A program made the position numbers and the translations under genes. A DNA stretch of 64,000 bases from Streptomyces griseofuscus (GTDB taxonomy: Bacteria > Actinomycetota > Actinomycetes > Streptomycetales > Streptomycetaceae). Positions 41,605-50,442 of this stretch are shown piece after piece; the stretch's first letter is position 1; each line of letters opens with the position of its first letter. The notes under the pieces are model-generated. The model saw only the letters and a program-made list of their open reading frames with translations, searched no databases and was not told where the DNA came from. The DNA lies in assembly GCF_014673495.1 (NCBI RefSeq), contig NZ_CP051006.1, forward strand, positions 7,501,001 to 7,565,000, read 5' to 3'.

Positions 41605-43317
41605 ATGAGCACACGGCACACGGATGCGGTGGAGACGGCGGCCCTGGTGATCGCGGCCCGCGAGGGCGACGCGGCGGCCCAGGACGCCCTGATCAGCGCC
41701 TATCTGCCGCTGGTCTACAACATCGTGGGGCGGGCGCTGAACGGCTCGGTGGACGTCGATGACGTGGTGCAGGAGACCATGCTGCGCGCCCTCGACGGCC
41801 TGGACGGGCTGCGTGCCCCCGAGCGTTTCCGCTCCTGGCTCGTCGCGATCGCGATGAACCAGGTCCGTAGCCACTGGCAGGACCGGCAGTCCGCGCCCGC
41901 CACCGTGGAGGAGGCGTACGACCTGGCCGACCCGGGCGCCGACTTCGTGGACCTGACGGTGGTGCAGCTCCAGCTGTCGGGCCAGCGCCAGGAGACCGCG
42001 CACGCCACACGCTGGCTGGAGCCCGACGACCGGGGGCTGCTGTCGCTGTGGTGGCTGGAGTGCGCGGGCGAGCTGACCCGCGCCGAGGTCGCCGCCGCCC
42101 TGGAGCTGACGCCGGAGCACACCGCGGTCCGCGTGCAGCGGATGAAGGCCCAGCTGGAGGCGGCCCGGGTGGTGGTAAGGGCGCTCGACGCGCGGCCCCG
42201 CTGCGAGGAGCTGCGCGGCGTGCTGGCCGCCTGGGACGGCAAGCCCTCGGCGCTGTGGCGCAAGCGCATCGCCCGGCACGCCCGCGGCTGCTCGCGCTGC
42301 TCCGGGCTGTGGAGCGGACTGATGCCCGCGGAGGGGCTGCTGGCCGGACTCGCGCTGGTCGCCGCGGCGCCCGGGCTGTTCGCCGCGCTGCGCTCCGCGT
42401 CCGCCTTCGCCGGGATGGCGCCGGTCGCGGCGGACTTCCCGTTCGACGCCTCGACCGGGACCGGCGGTCCGGGCTCGGGCGGAGGCTCGGCTTCGGGCTC
42501 AGGCTCGGTTTCCGGTTCCGGAGGCGGGCGGCGGGTCGCGCGGGGCCGTTCGGGCGGGCACGGCGGCGGACGCGGCGGCACGCGCGGCGCGACCCGGCGC
42601 CGCAGGCGCATGCGGCGCCGGGTCGTCGGTGGCGTCGTCGTGGCCTGTGTCGCGGGCGGCGGCCTCTGGTACTTCGGCATGGACAGCGGGTCCGGCGGCG
42701 GTGACACCGCCGCCGAGCGGAGCGCGAACGCCTCCGTGGCGGACCTCTCCGCGCCCAGCGCCGTACCCACCTCGGCATCGCCCTCGCCGTCCGCCTCGAA
42801 GTCCGAGAAGCCGAAGAAGCCGAAGAAGAAGCCCACCAGGAGCCCGAGTCCGAGCCCGACGAGAAAGAGCACGCCGACGCCGCGCCCGACCACTCCGCAG
42901 GCCCCGGTGCGCACCACCGCGCCCGCGCCGGCCGGTGACACGGTCAGCCAGGTGATCGCACTGGTCAACAAGGAGCGTGCGAGCGCCGGTTGCTCCGCGC
43001 TGACGGCGGATCCGCAGCTCCAGCAGGCGGCGCAGGCGCACTCCGACGACATGGCCGCGCGGAACTTCTTCGACCACGTCAACCCGGACGGCGTGGACCC
43101 CGGGCAGCGCATCACCGCCGCGGGTTACCGGTGGTCGACGTACGGCGAGAACATAGCCATGGGCCAGCAGACCCCGGCCTCCGTGATGGACTCCTGGATG
43201 CACAGTTCCGGGCACCGCGCCAACATCCTCAACTGCGCCTTCAAGAACATCGGCGTCGGTGTGCACAAGGGCCCGGGCGGCCCCTGGTGGACGCAGGACT
43301 TCGGCGCGAAGATGTGA
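41605..43317 (+). CDS. ECF-type sigma factor fused to a transmembrane anchor and extracellular CAP (SCP) domain
   Basis: A 570-residue fusion. Residues ~20-95 are sigma region 2 (AAQDALISAYLPLVYNIVGR, DVDDVVQETMLRALDGLDGL, FRSWLVAIAMNQVRSHWQDR). Residues ~135-200 are region 4 (LTRAEVAAALELTPEHTAVR). A zinc-finger-like HARGCSRCSG follows near 228-237, then a hydrophobic stretch (~245-268), Gly/Ser/Arg sequence, and a transmembrane helix at ~337-356 (VVGGVVVACVAGGGLWYF). A Pro/Ser/Lys linker leads to a CAP/SCP domain (~443-570) with HSDDMAARNFFDHVNPDG and SSGHRANILNCAFKNIGVGV. The topology puts sigma inside and CAP outside. ATG 41605 has GGGAAA upstream. Divergent from chitinase. Confidence 0.88.
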   Translation: MSTRHTDAVETAALVIAAREGDAAAQDALISAYLPLVYNIVGRALNGSVDVDDVVQETMLRALDGLDGLRAPERFRSWLVAIAMNQVRSHWQDRQSAPATVEEAYDLADPGADFVDLTVVQLQLSGQRQETAHATRWLEPDDRGLLSLWWLECAGELTRAEVAAALELTPEHTAVRVQRMKAQLEAARVVVRALDARPRCEELRGVLAAWDGKPSALWRKRIARHARGCSRCSGLWSGLMPAEGLLAGLALVAAAPGLFAALRSASAFAGMAPVAADFPFDASTGTGGPGSGGGSASGSGSVSGSGGGRRVARGRSGGHGGGRGGTRGATRRRRRMRRRVVGGVVVACVAGGGLWYFGMDSGSGGGDTAAERSANASVADLSAPSAVPTSASPSPSASKSEKPKKPKKKPTRSPSPSPTRKSTPTPRPTTPQAPVRTTAPAPAGDTVSQVIALVNKERASAGCSALTADPQLQQAAQAHSDDMAARNFFDHVNPDGVDPGQRITAAGYRWSTYGENIAMGQQTPASVMDSWMHSSGHRANILNCAFKNIGVGVHKGPGGPWWTQDFGAKM

Positions 43318-43328
43318 CCCGGCCCGGC

Positions 43329-43368
43329 TGACACCCCCTGGGCGGGGGGGGGGCCGCCCAGGGTGTCA
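43329..43368 (+). terminator. Strong hairpin terminator after the sigma/CAP gene
   Basis: TGACACC...CTGGGCGG pairs with CCGCCCAG-GGTGTCA, about 15 bp with a two-base bulge, around a ten-G run. It starts 11 bases after the stop codon. The G run may also be prone to sequencing error. Confidence 0.75.
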
Positions 43369-43487
43369 ACTCGAAACCGCGGCAAGGCCGTTGGGGGGAG
43401 CTGGTCACGGCTCGCGGTCGCGGGTCGGTTCGGCGGCCGGTCAACTCGCTTCGCCGTACGGCCCGTTCACCGGCACCCCGCCCGCCC

Positions 43488-44111
43488 TCACGCCCCCTCC
43501 CGGCCGCCGATCTCCCGCAGCATCCCGAACGCCCGCCGCAGCGGCGCCGGTTCCGGGTCTTCGACGCCCGCCGCGCGGTTCGCCCGCCGGGTGCGCAGCA
43601 CCGCACGCACCGCGGAGAGGGCGGCGCCCGCGATCACGGCCGCCCGCAGATCGGCGTCGGGTGTGTCCCGCGGCAGCCTCTCCCGCACCAGCACCGCGAG
43701 CCGCTCCTCGAAGTCGGCGAAGGCCTGCACGAGCCGGGCCGTGACCACGTTCTCCACGTCCCCGAGCGGCCGGGTCAGGGCGGTCAGCGTGGACGCCGAG
43801 AACGGCTTGGCCGCCTCCAGCAGCGCGGCGCACACCGCGTCCAGCGGCTCCTCGTCCGCCGGCCGCGCGGCCAGCGCCCGCTCCACGTACGCGAAGATCT
43901 GCACGCCGTCCGGCAGCAGCACCTCTTCCTTGCTCTCGAAGTAGCGGAAGAACGTGCGCACGGAGACGTTCGCGTACGCGGCGATGTCCGCGACCGTGGT
44001 GCTCTCGAACCCCCGCTCCCTGAACAGTCGCGCGGCCCCTTCCAGCAGCAGGCGGCGCGTCTCCTCCTTCTTGCGTTCGCGCAGTCCGGCGGGGGTGGTC
44101 TCACTGGCCAT
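43488..44111 (-). CDS. TetR-family transcriptional regulator
   Basis: A 207-residue repressor: HTH at residues ~12-58 (LRERKKEETRRLLLEGAARL, TTVADIAAYANVSVRTFFRY then FESKEEVLL), followed by an effector domain with a helix-rich core. Start ATG 44111 (MASETTPAG). It is divergent from an MMPL transporter, and the 202-bp gap contains three regularly spaced TGTCA palindromes around a readable promoter. The pair resembles classical TetR/exporter modules; the ligand is probably an MMPL substrate. Confidence 0.88.
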   Translation of the reverse strand: MASETTPAGLRERKKEETRRLLLEGAARLFRERGFESTTVADIAAYANVSVRTFFRYFESKEEVLLPDGVQIFAYVERALAARPADEEPLDAVCAALLEAAKPFSASTLTALTRPLGDVENVVTARLVQAFADFEERLAVLVRERLPRDTPDADLRAAVIAGAALSAVRAVLRTRRANRAAGVEDPEPAPLRRAFGMLREIGGREGA

Positions 44112-44222
44112 GGCCGAAGCCTCCCGTCCTGGTGTCGCGACTGTCAATCGGCACGCGTGCCACCTTCGTGCCACCTCCGTGTCCCCTCACGGCGCCATCG
44201 CGTCCGCAAACCTTCCATAAAT

Positions 44223-44284
44223 TGTCACGGATGCCAATTGTCATGCGTGACATTTTCTCCCTAGAGTTCGTGTCAGTCGTGACA
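44223..44284. promoter_or_regulatory. Three phased TetR-type operators
   Basis: TGTCA-N4-TGNCA sites lie at 44223-44236 (one mismatch, TGCCA), 44239-44252 (perfect) and 44271-44284 (perfect, extended by G/C on the outside). Starts are exactly 16 and 32 bp apart. The second and third bracket the promoter of the MMPL gene. Confidence 0.78.
44238..44267 (+). promoter_or_regulatory. Promoter of the MMPL transporter gene
   Basis: TTGTCA at 44238-44243 and TAGAGT at 44262-44267 are separated by 18 bp, a good vegetative sigma match. Transcription would start near 44274, inside the third operator and 40 bp before the GTG. Confidence 0.65.
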
Positions 44285-44313
44285 CTTTTCCCGGACAGCT
44301 TTGGAGACCCCCG

Positions 44314-46521
44314 GTGCCCCGAACCACCTCACACCCCTCGGCGCCCCCCGAACCGGACCCGGCCGCCCCTGAGCGCGCCCCGGGCCCCGCCGACCGCGGT
44401 CCCCTCGGCCGCCTGGGCGGCCGCTGCGCCCGGCACCCCCTGACCGTCATCGCCGTCTGGCTGCTGATCCTCGTCGCCGCCCTCACTGGCCGGCACCTCG
44501 TCGGACCCGTCTTCAGCGACCAGGTCAGCCTGCCCGGCACCGCCTCCCACACCGGCGCCGACCTGCTCGCCCGCTCCCTGCCGCAGGCGGGCCGGCCCAG
44601 CGGCAAGATCGTCTTCCACACCGAGGCTGGCACCGTGGCCGACCGGCGCTCCGGGCTCGACCGCACCCTGGCCGCGCTGCGCGGACTGCCTCATGTCACG
44701 GCCGTCGGGGCGCCCGTGACCAGCACGGACGGGCGCACCGCCCAGACCACCGTCACCTTCGACGAGCAGCTGAAGAACCTCGGCCACGGCTACACCGCCC
44801 GGCTCGACACGGCGACCGCACCCGCCCGCGCGGCGGGCCTCGGCGTCGCCTACGGCGGCGATCTCGACCAGGTCGTACGGCAGCCCGCGAACGACAAGCT
44901 CAGCGAGGGCGTCGGCGTCGTCACCGCCCTCGTCATCCTGCTGCTCGCCTTCGGCAGCGTCCTGGCCGCGCTGCTGCCCCTGGCCACGGCGCTGATCGGC
45001 GTCGGCGTCGGGCTCGGTGTGGTCGGCGTCGTCGCCGGTGTCGTCTCCTTCGCGACCTCCGCGATGACCCTCGCGGGCATGATCGGCCTCGGCGTGGGCA
45101 TCGACTACGCCCTGTTCCTGACCACCCGCTTCCGGCAGGACCTGATCGACGGCCACGACCCCGTGACCGCCGCCGCCCGCACGGCCCGCACCAGCGGCCG
45201 CGCGGTGCTGATCGCCGCCCTCACCGTCGCCGTCGCCATGCTCAGCCTCTACGCGTGCGGGCTGAGCTTCATCGGCCGGATCGGGCTCGCGGCCACCCTC
45301 GCCGTCGTCGTCACCGCGGCCGCGGCCCTCACCCTGGTCCCGGCCGCCCTGGGCCTGATCGGCACCCGGATCGACCGGGTCCGGCTGCGCCGCCGCCCCG
45401 TCGCCGAGGGCACCGGCGCACGCCCCGGCGGCAACCGCTACGCCGCGCTCGTCGCCCGCCGCCCCTGGCTCTTCCTCGCCGCGGGCACCGCCATCCTCGC
45501 CGTCTGCGCCGCGCCGGCGCTCTCGCTGCGCCTCGGCCATGTGGACGCGGGCGCGGACCGGCCCGGCAGCAGCACCCGTACGGCCTACGACTGGATCGCG
45601 GCCGCCGACGGACCGGGCTTCGGCAAGGGTGCGAACGGCCCGGTCGTCACCGTGATCGACCTGAGCCGGGCGCACACCCCCGCCGACCGGATCACCACCG
45701 AGGTGACCGACGCCCTCAGGGCCACCCCCGGGGTCGCCGCCTTCACCCCCGTACGGGCCAGCCCCGACGGCAGCATCCTCGTCACCACGCTCACCCCGGC
45801 CACCGGCCCCCAGGACGCCGCCACCGGCACCCTGCTCGACACCCTCTCCGACCGGACCCTGCCCGTGGCCCTGCACGGCACCGGCGCCCGCGCCTATCTC
45901 ACCGGCACCGTGGCCGGACAGGCCGACTTCCGCGCCACCATCGGCGAGCGGCTGCCGCTCGTCATCGGGATCGTGCTGCTCCTCGCCTTCCTGCTGCTCC
46001 TGGTCGTCTTCCGCAGTCTGGTGATCCCGCTGAAGGCCGTCGTCCTGAACCTGCTCACCACGGCCGCGTCCTACGGCGTCCTCGTCGCCGTCTTCCAGTG
46101 GGGCTGGGGCGACGCGCTGCTCGGTCTTTCGGAACCGGTGCCCATCGAGTCGTACGTCCCCATGATGATGTTCGCGATCGTGTTCGGGCTGTCCATGGAC
46201 TACGAGATCTTCCTGCTGTCGCGGATCGCCGAGGCCTGGCACCGCACCGGAGACAACCGGCTCGCCGTGGGCGAGGGGCTGTCCGCCACCGCCCGGGTGA
46301 TCTCCGCCGCGGCCCTGATCATGACCGCGGTGTTCCTGTCCTTCACCGCCTCGCCGACCGTGGTCGTCAAGATGCTGGCGCTGGGCCTCGCGATCAGCGT
46401 GATCGTGGACGCCACGGTGGTCCGGCTGGTCCTGGTGCCGTCCGCGATGTTCCTCATGGGCCGCGCCAACTGGTGGATACCGCGCCGCCTCGACGGACTG
46501 CTGCCCCGGGTGTGCGCCTGA
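44314..46521 (+). CDS. MMPL-family RND transporter
   Basis: A 735-residue membrane protein with the duplicated MMPL layout: helix 1 near residue 42 (HPLTVIAVWLLILVAALTGR), a periplasmic loop, helices 2-6 (~200-350), then the second half from ~390. The proton-relay segments of the family are present in both halves: GLGVGIDYALFLTTRF (~260) and VFGLSMDYEIFLLSRI (~625). It probably exports lipids or drugs. The GTG at 44314 has GGAG upstream. Regulated by the divergent TetR through phased operators. Confidence 0.88.
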   Translation: MPRTTSHPSAPPEPDPAAPERAPGPADRGPLGRLGGRCARHPLTVIAVWLLILVAALTGRHLVGPVFSDQVSLPGTASHTGADLLARSLPQAGRPSGKIVFHTEAGTVADRRSGLDRTLAALRGLPHVTAVGAPVTSTDGRTAQTTVTFDEQLKNLGHGYTARLDTATAPARAAGLGVAYGGDLDQVVRQPANDKLSEGVGVVTALVILLLAFGSVLAALLPLATALIGVGVGLGVVGVVAGVVSFATSAMTLAGMIGLGVGIDYALFLTTRFRQDLIDGHDPVTAAARTARTSGRAVLIAALTVAVAMLSLYACGLSFIGRIGLAATLAVVVTAAAALTLVPAALGLIGTRIDRVRLRRRPVAEGTGARPGGNRYAALVARRPWLFLAAGTAILAVCAAPALSLRLGHVDAGADRPGSSTRTAYDWIAAADGPGFGKGANGPVVTVIDLSRAHTPADRITTEVTDALRATPGVAAFTPVRASPDGSILVTTLTPATGPQDAATGTLLDTLSDRTLPVALHGTGARAYLTGTVAGQADFRATIGERLPLVIGIVLLLAFLLLLVVFRSLVIPLKAVVLNLLTTAASYGVLVAVFQWGWGDALLGLSEPVPIESYVPMMMFAIVFGLSMDYEIFLLSRIAEAWHRTGDNRLAVGEGLSATARVISAAALIMTAVFLSFTASPTVVVKMLALGLAISVIVDATVVRLVLVPSAMFLMGRANWWIPRRLDGLLPRVCA

Positions 46522-46526
46522 CCGCG

Positions 46527-46574
46527 CCGCCCGCGCGCGAAGCCGGTGGCCCTTCGCCCCTTACGCGCGGGCGG
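46527..46574 (+). terminator. Hairpin after the MMPL gene
   Basis: CCGCCCGCGCG (46527-46537) and CGCGCGGGCGG (46564-46574) form a perfect 11-bp stem, with an inner CGAAG/CTTCG stem in the loop. It is five bases after the stop codon. Confidence 0.5.
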
Positions 46575-46645
46575 TATTACGCTGGATGACCGTGCCCCCG
46601 GCACGTCAACAGGGGTGCGGGGCCGGACGAAACAGGGAGCGACCG

Positions 46646-47167
46646 ATGACAGCGGGAACCGAGCGAGCCGTACTGGCGGGCGGTTGTTTCTGGGGCATGC
46701 AGGATCTGGTCCGCAAGCAGCCCGGCGTGGTCGCCACCCGCGTCGGCTACAGCGGCGGCGACACCCCGAACGCCACCTACCGCGACCACGGCGACCACGC
46801 CGAGGCCATCGAGATCCTGTACGACCCCGCGGTCACCAGTTACCGGGACGTCCTGGAGTTCTTCTTCCAGATCCACGACCCGACCACCCGGGACCGCCAG
46901 GGCAACGACATCGGGCGCAGCTACCGCTCCGCGATCTTCTACGACGGCGAGGAGCAGCACCGCGTCGCCGTCGACACCATCGCGGACGTCGAGGCCAGCG
47001 GCCTGTGGCCCGGCAAGGTGGTCACCGAGCTGGCGCCGGTCGGCGACTTCTGGGAGGCCGAGCCCGAGCACCAGGACTACCTGGAGCGCTACCCGAACGG
47101 CTACACCTGCCACTTCCCGCGCCCGAACTGGAAGCTGCCGCGCCGCGCCTCGTCCACCACGGACTGA
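46646..47167 (+). CDS. msrA: Peptide methionine sulfoxide reductase A
   Basis: A 173-residue enzyme that reduces methionine-S-sulfoxide in proteins. The active-site GGCFWG with its catalytic cysteine is at about residues 12-17, followed by VVATRVGYSGGDTPNATYRD and the DHAEAIEILYDP substrate-binding segment. The C-terminus is SGLWPGKVVTELAPVGDFWE and NGYTCHFPRP, where the cysteine can act in recycling. ATG 46646 has GGGAGCGA upstream; the longer frame from 46586 adds an unconserved leader. A very strong hairpin follows 34 bp after the stop. Confidence 0.93.
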   Translation: MTAGTERAVLAGGCFWGMQDLVRKQPGVVATRVGYSGGDTPNATYRDHGDHAEAIEILYDPAVTSYRDVLEFFFQIHDPTTRDRQGNDIGRSYRSAIFYDGEEQHRVAVDTIADVEASGLWPGKVVTELAPVGDFWEAEPEHQDYLERYPNGYTCHFPRPNWKLPRRASSTTD

Positions 47168-47201
47168 GCCGCCCCGCACCGGACACCACCCTCTCGTGTG
47201 G

Positions 47202-47239
47202 CGCTCCTCCCCCCAGGGGTGATCCTGGGGGGAGGAGCG
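47202..47239 (+). terminator. Perfect 16-bp hairpin after msrA
   Basis: CGCTCCTCCCCCCAGG (47202-47217) and CCTGGGGGGAGGAGCG (47224-47239) pair perfectly over a six-base loop. It lies between msrA and the LAL regulator gene and should terminate msrA transcription, leaving the regulator to its own promoter. Confidence 0.8.
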
Positions 47240-47266
47240 GAGCGCGCTGTCCGCGACCCGACGACG

Positions 47267-50095
47267 ATGGTGGTGACCACCATGGGCGTGCCGGACGAGA
47301 CCGGAGCGGACCCCCTCGGGACCGCCGATCCCTGTGGGGACCCGTTCCTGCGGACACGGTTCGCGATCCCCACCCTCCCGGTGACCTATCTGCGCCGCGA
47401 CCGGCTGCTCGGGCATCTGGACCTGGCTCCGCGCACCCCGCTGACCGTGGTCGGCGGTGCGGCCGGGGCGGGCAAGACCCTGCTGGTCGCCGACTGGGCC
47501 GCGACCCGGCGGACCCCGGTCGCCTGGCTCACCGCGCAGATGGCCGACAAGGGCCGCGGCACGTTCTGGGCCTACCTCCTCCAGGCCCTGCGGCTGGCCG
47601 GGGTGACCCTCTCCGCCGAGGTGGGCCTGCCCGCCGAGGCGGGCCGCGTGGACGACGCGCTGCTCACCCGGCTCGCGGCGGAACTCAGCGCCCGCGAGGC
47701 ACCGGTGACCGCGGTCATCGACGAGTACGACCGGGTCACCGACCCGGAGATCGCCGACCAGCTGGAGTTCGTGCTCCGGCACGCGGACACCGGCGTACGA
47801 CTGGTCCTCGTCACCCGCACCGAGCCGCTGCTGCCGCTGCACCGCTACCGGGCGGCCGGGGCCGTCACCGAGATCCGCAACGACGAACTGGCCTTCACCC
47901 CCGAGGAGGCCGGCGACCTGCTGGCCCTGCACGGCATACGGCTGCCGCCCGACGAGATCGGCGCGCTGCTGGCCCGCACCCGGGGCTGGGCGGCGGGACT
48001 GCGGCTCAGCGCCCTGGCCGCGCAGGGAGAGCGCGACCCGCGGTCGTATCTGAAGGAGTTCGAGGCCGACCGCACCACCATCGGCGACTATCTGATCGCC
48101 GAGGTGCTGAGGCGGCAGCGCGCCGAGACCCAGGACCTGCTGCTGCGGATCAGCGTCCTCGACCGGTTCTGCCCCGCCCTCGCCGACGCGCTCACCGGGC
48201 GCGCCGACGCCGAGCTGATCCTCACCGCGCTGCACCGCGAGAACGCCTTCGTGGAGGACCTCGGGCACTCCTGGTTCCGGCTGCACCCGCTGTTCCGGGA
48301 GATCCTGCGCGCCCATCTGCGGGCCCGCCACCCCGGCCTGGAGACCGAGCTGCACCGCCGGGCGGCGGCCTGGCTGCGGCGCCACGGACCGCTCGTCGAG
48401 ACCCTGGAGCACGCCGCCGCAGCCGGCGACTGGGCGGCCGCCGCCGGAGCCCTCGTCGGCGACCTCGCCCTCGGCGAACTGCTCACAGGACCGCGCGCCG
48501 AGCCCCTGGCCGCGCTCTTCGCCGCCATGGGCCCCGAGCCGCGGACCCCGGCCACCGACCTCGTCCGCGCCGCCCGCGCACTCTCCCTCGGCGACCTCGA
48601 CCGGGGCCTGCCGCATCTGGAACGTGCCACGCGGGAGCTGGAAGACGCCACGAACCGGCCGGTCCAGGAGCCGAACGGGCTCACCCGCGCGCCGCACCAG
48701 GAGCAGTCCGAACCGGCCGAGACCGCCGCCGCCCGGCTCGGCTGCGCCCTCCTGCATGTCCTCGCCGCCCGGCTGACCGGCTCTCCCGCGCGCGCCGAGG
48801 CCGCCGCCCACCGTGCCGAGGAGCTGAAGCAGGAGGTCCCCGGCCGACTCCTGGACCGGCACCCCGAGCTGACCGCCCTGCTGCGCGCCCACCTCGGCGC
48901 GGCCCGGCTGTGGGCCGGACGGTTCACGCAGGCGCGCGCGGCCCTGACCGCGGTGACGGACCACGGCCGTACGACGCCGGCGGCAGCGGCGCAGGTACGG
49001 GCCCCGGAGCCGGCGTCCCCGGTCAAGACGCGCAGCCCGGTGGCACCGGAGCGCCCCTCGACGGCTCAGGTCCGCGAGGAGTGCCTCGCCCATCTCGCCC
49101 TGCTCGACCACCTCGACGGCCACCCCGGCCGCGCCGAACGCAAGGCCCTCGCCGCGCTCGCCGCCGCCGACCACACGGACCCCTCCGTGCTCCCCGGGAT
49201 CGGCCCGGCCACCCTCGTCCTGGCCGCCGTCGCCACGGACCGCGACGAACTGGACCGGGCCGAGGCACTTGTGGACGCGCCGCTCGACGCGGCCGACGTC
49301 CGGCCCCCGGCGCGCGACCCGGTGGCCCAGGCGCTGCACGCCCTGGTCACCGCACGCCTCCTGCTCGCCCGGGGCGACACCGAGGGCGCTCTGGAGGCGG
49401 CCGACCGGACCGTCGTCGCAGATGAGCCGTCCCCCTGGGCCGAGGCGCACGCGGCGCTGGTGGCCGCGGGGGCCCATCTCGCCGACGGGCGGCCCGAGCT
49501 GGCCGTCAAGCTGCTGACAGAGCTGCCGGGCGAGGACCCGCTGTGCCTGGTGGGCGCGGCCCAGGCGGAGCTGGCGGCGGGCCGCCCCGGGCACGCCCTC
49601 GACCTGCTCGACCGGATACGCCCGGGGCACACTCCCGGCCCCCTGATCGCCGTACGGTCGGCCCTGGTCGAGGCGGAGCTCGCCGGGGTCGAGGGCGACC
49701 GGGAGGCCCGGCGCCGGCTGGTGGCGCAGGCGCTGCGCGAGGCCCGGCGGGACCGGCTGCGGCGCCCCTTCAAGGAGGCGGGACCCTGGCTGCGGCCGCT
49801 GCTGGCCACCCCGGCGCTGCGCCCGCTCGCCGAGGGCTGGCTGCTGCCCGGCGCCGGCTCCCCGGACGGCACCCCGGCCGTGCCCGAACCGCCGCCGATG
49901 ATCGAGGAGTTGAGCGGCCGGGAACGCGATGTGCTGGTCCGGCTCGCCGAGATGATGTCCACCGAGGAGATCGCCGCCGACCTCTTCGTCTCCGTCAACA
50001 CGGTCAAGACCCATCTCAAGAGCGCCTACCGCAAGCTGGGCGTGAACCGGAGGCACGACGCCGTGCACCGCGCCCGCGAACTGGGCCTGCTGTGA
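47267..50095 (+). CDS. LAL/MalT-type LuxR-family transcriptional regulator
   Basis: A 942-residue regulator. A Walker A motif VVGGAAGAGKTLLVADWA lies at residues ~60-77, with VTAVIDEYDRVTD as Walker B near 145-157 and LVLVTRTEPLLPLHRY as the STAND-type sensor. A long helical TPR-like middle (~330-860) is rich in Ala/Leu/Arg. The C-terminal LuxR HTH (~878-942) reads LSGRERDVLVRLAEMMSTEE then LFVSVNTVKTHLKSAYRKLG. Such proteins integrate an inducer and ATP to activate promoters. ATG 47267 is chosen, but no clear ribosome site exists; ATG 47282 is an alternative. No obvious target is adjacent. Confidence 0.87.
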   Translation: MVVTTMGVPDETGADPLGTADPCGDPFLRTRFAIPTLPVTYLRRDRLLGHLDLAPRTPLTVVGGAAGAGKTLLVADWAATRRTPVAWLTAQMADKGRGTFWAYLLQALRLAGVTLSAEVGLPAEAGRVDDALLTRLAAELSAREAPVTAVIDEYDRVTDPEIADQLEFVLRHADTGVRLVLVTRTEPLLPLHRYRAAGAVTEIRNDELAFTPEEAGDLLALHGIRLPPDEIGALLARTRGWAAGLRLSALAAQGERDPRSYLKEFEADRTTIGDYLIAEVLRRQRAETQDLLLRISVLDRFCPALADALTGRADAELILTALHRENAFVEDLGHSWFRLHPLFREILRAHLRARHPGLETELHRRAAAWLRRHGPLVETLEHAAAAGDWAAAAGALVGDLALGELLTGPRAEPLAALFAAMGPEPRTPATDLVRAARALSLGDLDRGLPHLERATRELEDATNRPVQEPNGLTRAPHQEQSEPAETAAARLGCALLHVLAARLTGSPARAEAAAHRAEELKQEVPGRLLDRHPELTALLRAHLGAARLWAGRFTQARAALTAVTDHGRTTPAAAAQVRAPEPASPVKTRSPVAPERPSTAQVREECLAHLALLDHLDGHPGRAERKALAALAAADHTDPSVLPGIGPATLVLAAVATDRDELDRAEALVDAPLDAADVRPPARDPVAQALHALVTARLLLARGDTEGALEAADRTVVADEPSPWAEAHAALVAAGAHLADGRPELAVKLLTELPGEDPLCLVGAAQAELAAGRPGHALDLLDRIRPGHTPGPLIAVRSALVEAELAGVEGDREARRRLVAQALREARRDRLRRPFKEAGPWLRPLLATPALRPLAEGWLLPGAGSPDGTPAVPEPPPMIEELSGRERDVLVRLAEMMSTEEIAADLFVSVNTVKTHLKSAYRKLGVNRRHDAVHRARELGLL

Positions 50096-50207
50096 CCGCG
50101 CGGGCCCACATCACCTGCGACGGGTGAGGCCCGGCGCCGTACCGGGGCGCAGGATCGCAGGAAGAGGGCCGGGTACGCCCGTCCGCGGCACGCGGGGAAG
50201 GCACCTC

Positions 50208-50405
50208 ATGCGCTACGAGATTCGCGTCGACGGCGAGCTGACGGAGACGCTGGCCAAGGCGTTCCCCGAGCTGGACCACGTGGTGGTGTCCGGCCACACC
50301 ATCCTGTTCGGCCGCGTCCTGGACGAGACGCAGCTGTACGGCCTGCTCGCCCGCTGCCAGTCCCTCGGCCTGCGCGTCCTGGAGATGCGCCAGGCCCCGC
50401 AGTGA
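50208..50405 (+). CDS. Conserved 65-residue actinobacterial hypothetical protein
   Basis: A small protein, MRYEIRVDGELTETLAKAFP continuing to HVVVSGHTILFGRVLDETQL and a closing helix, with a beta-beta-alpha pattern like half of an ACT or ferredoxin-like fold. It resembles a small protein widespread in streptomycetes, of unknown function. ATG 50208 follows GGGGAAGG by about six bases. It stands 112 bp after the LAL regulator on the same strand. Confidence 0.68.
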   Translation: MRYEIRVDGELTETLAKAFPELDHVVVSGHTILFGRVLDETQLYGLLARCQSLGLRVLEMRQAPQ

Positions 50406-50442
50406 GCCCCCGGACCTCCTCAGCCCTCAGACCCCTGGCCCC

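Noticed and set aside
47269..47281. GGTGGT-G-ACCACC palindrome as an operator
   Set aside because: It lies within the probable first codons of the LAL gene and can be explained by repeated GTG/ACC codons; too weak to list.
46577..50068. 1163-codon open frame on the minus strand
   Set aside because: It is antisense to the LAL regulator and msrA, has no domain, and reflects GC-rich codon bias. The same applies to the long antisense frames at 24295-27174, 1470-2924, 44329-46242 and 54224-55846.
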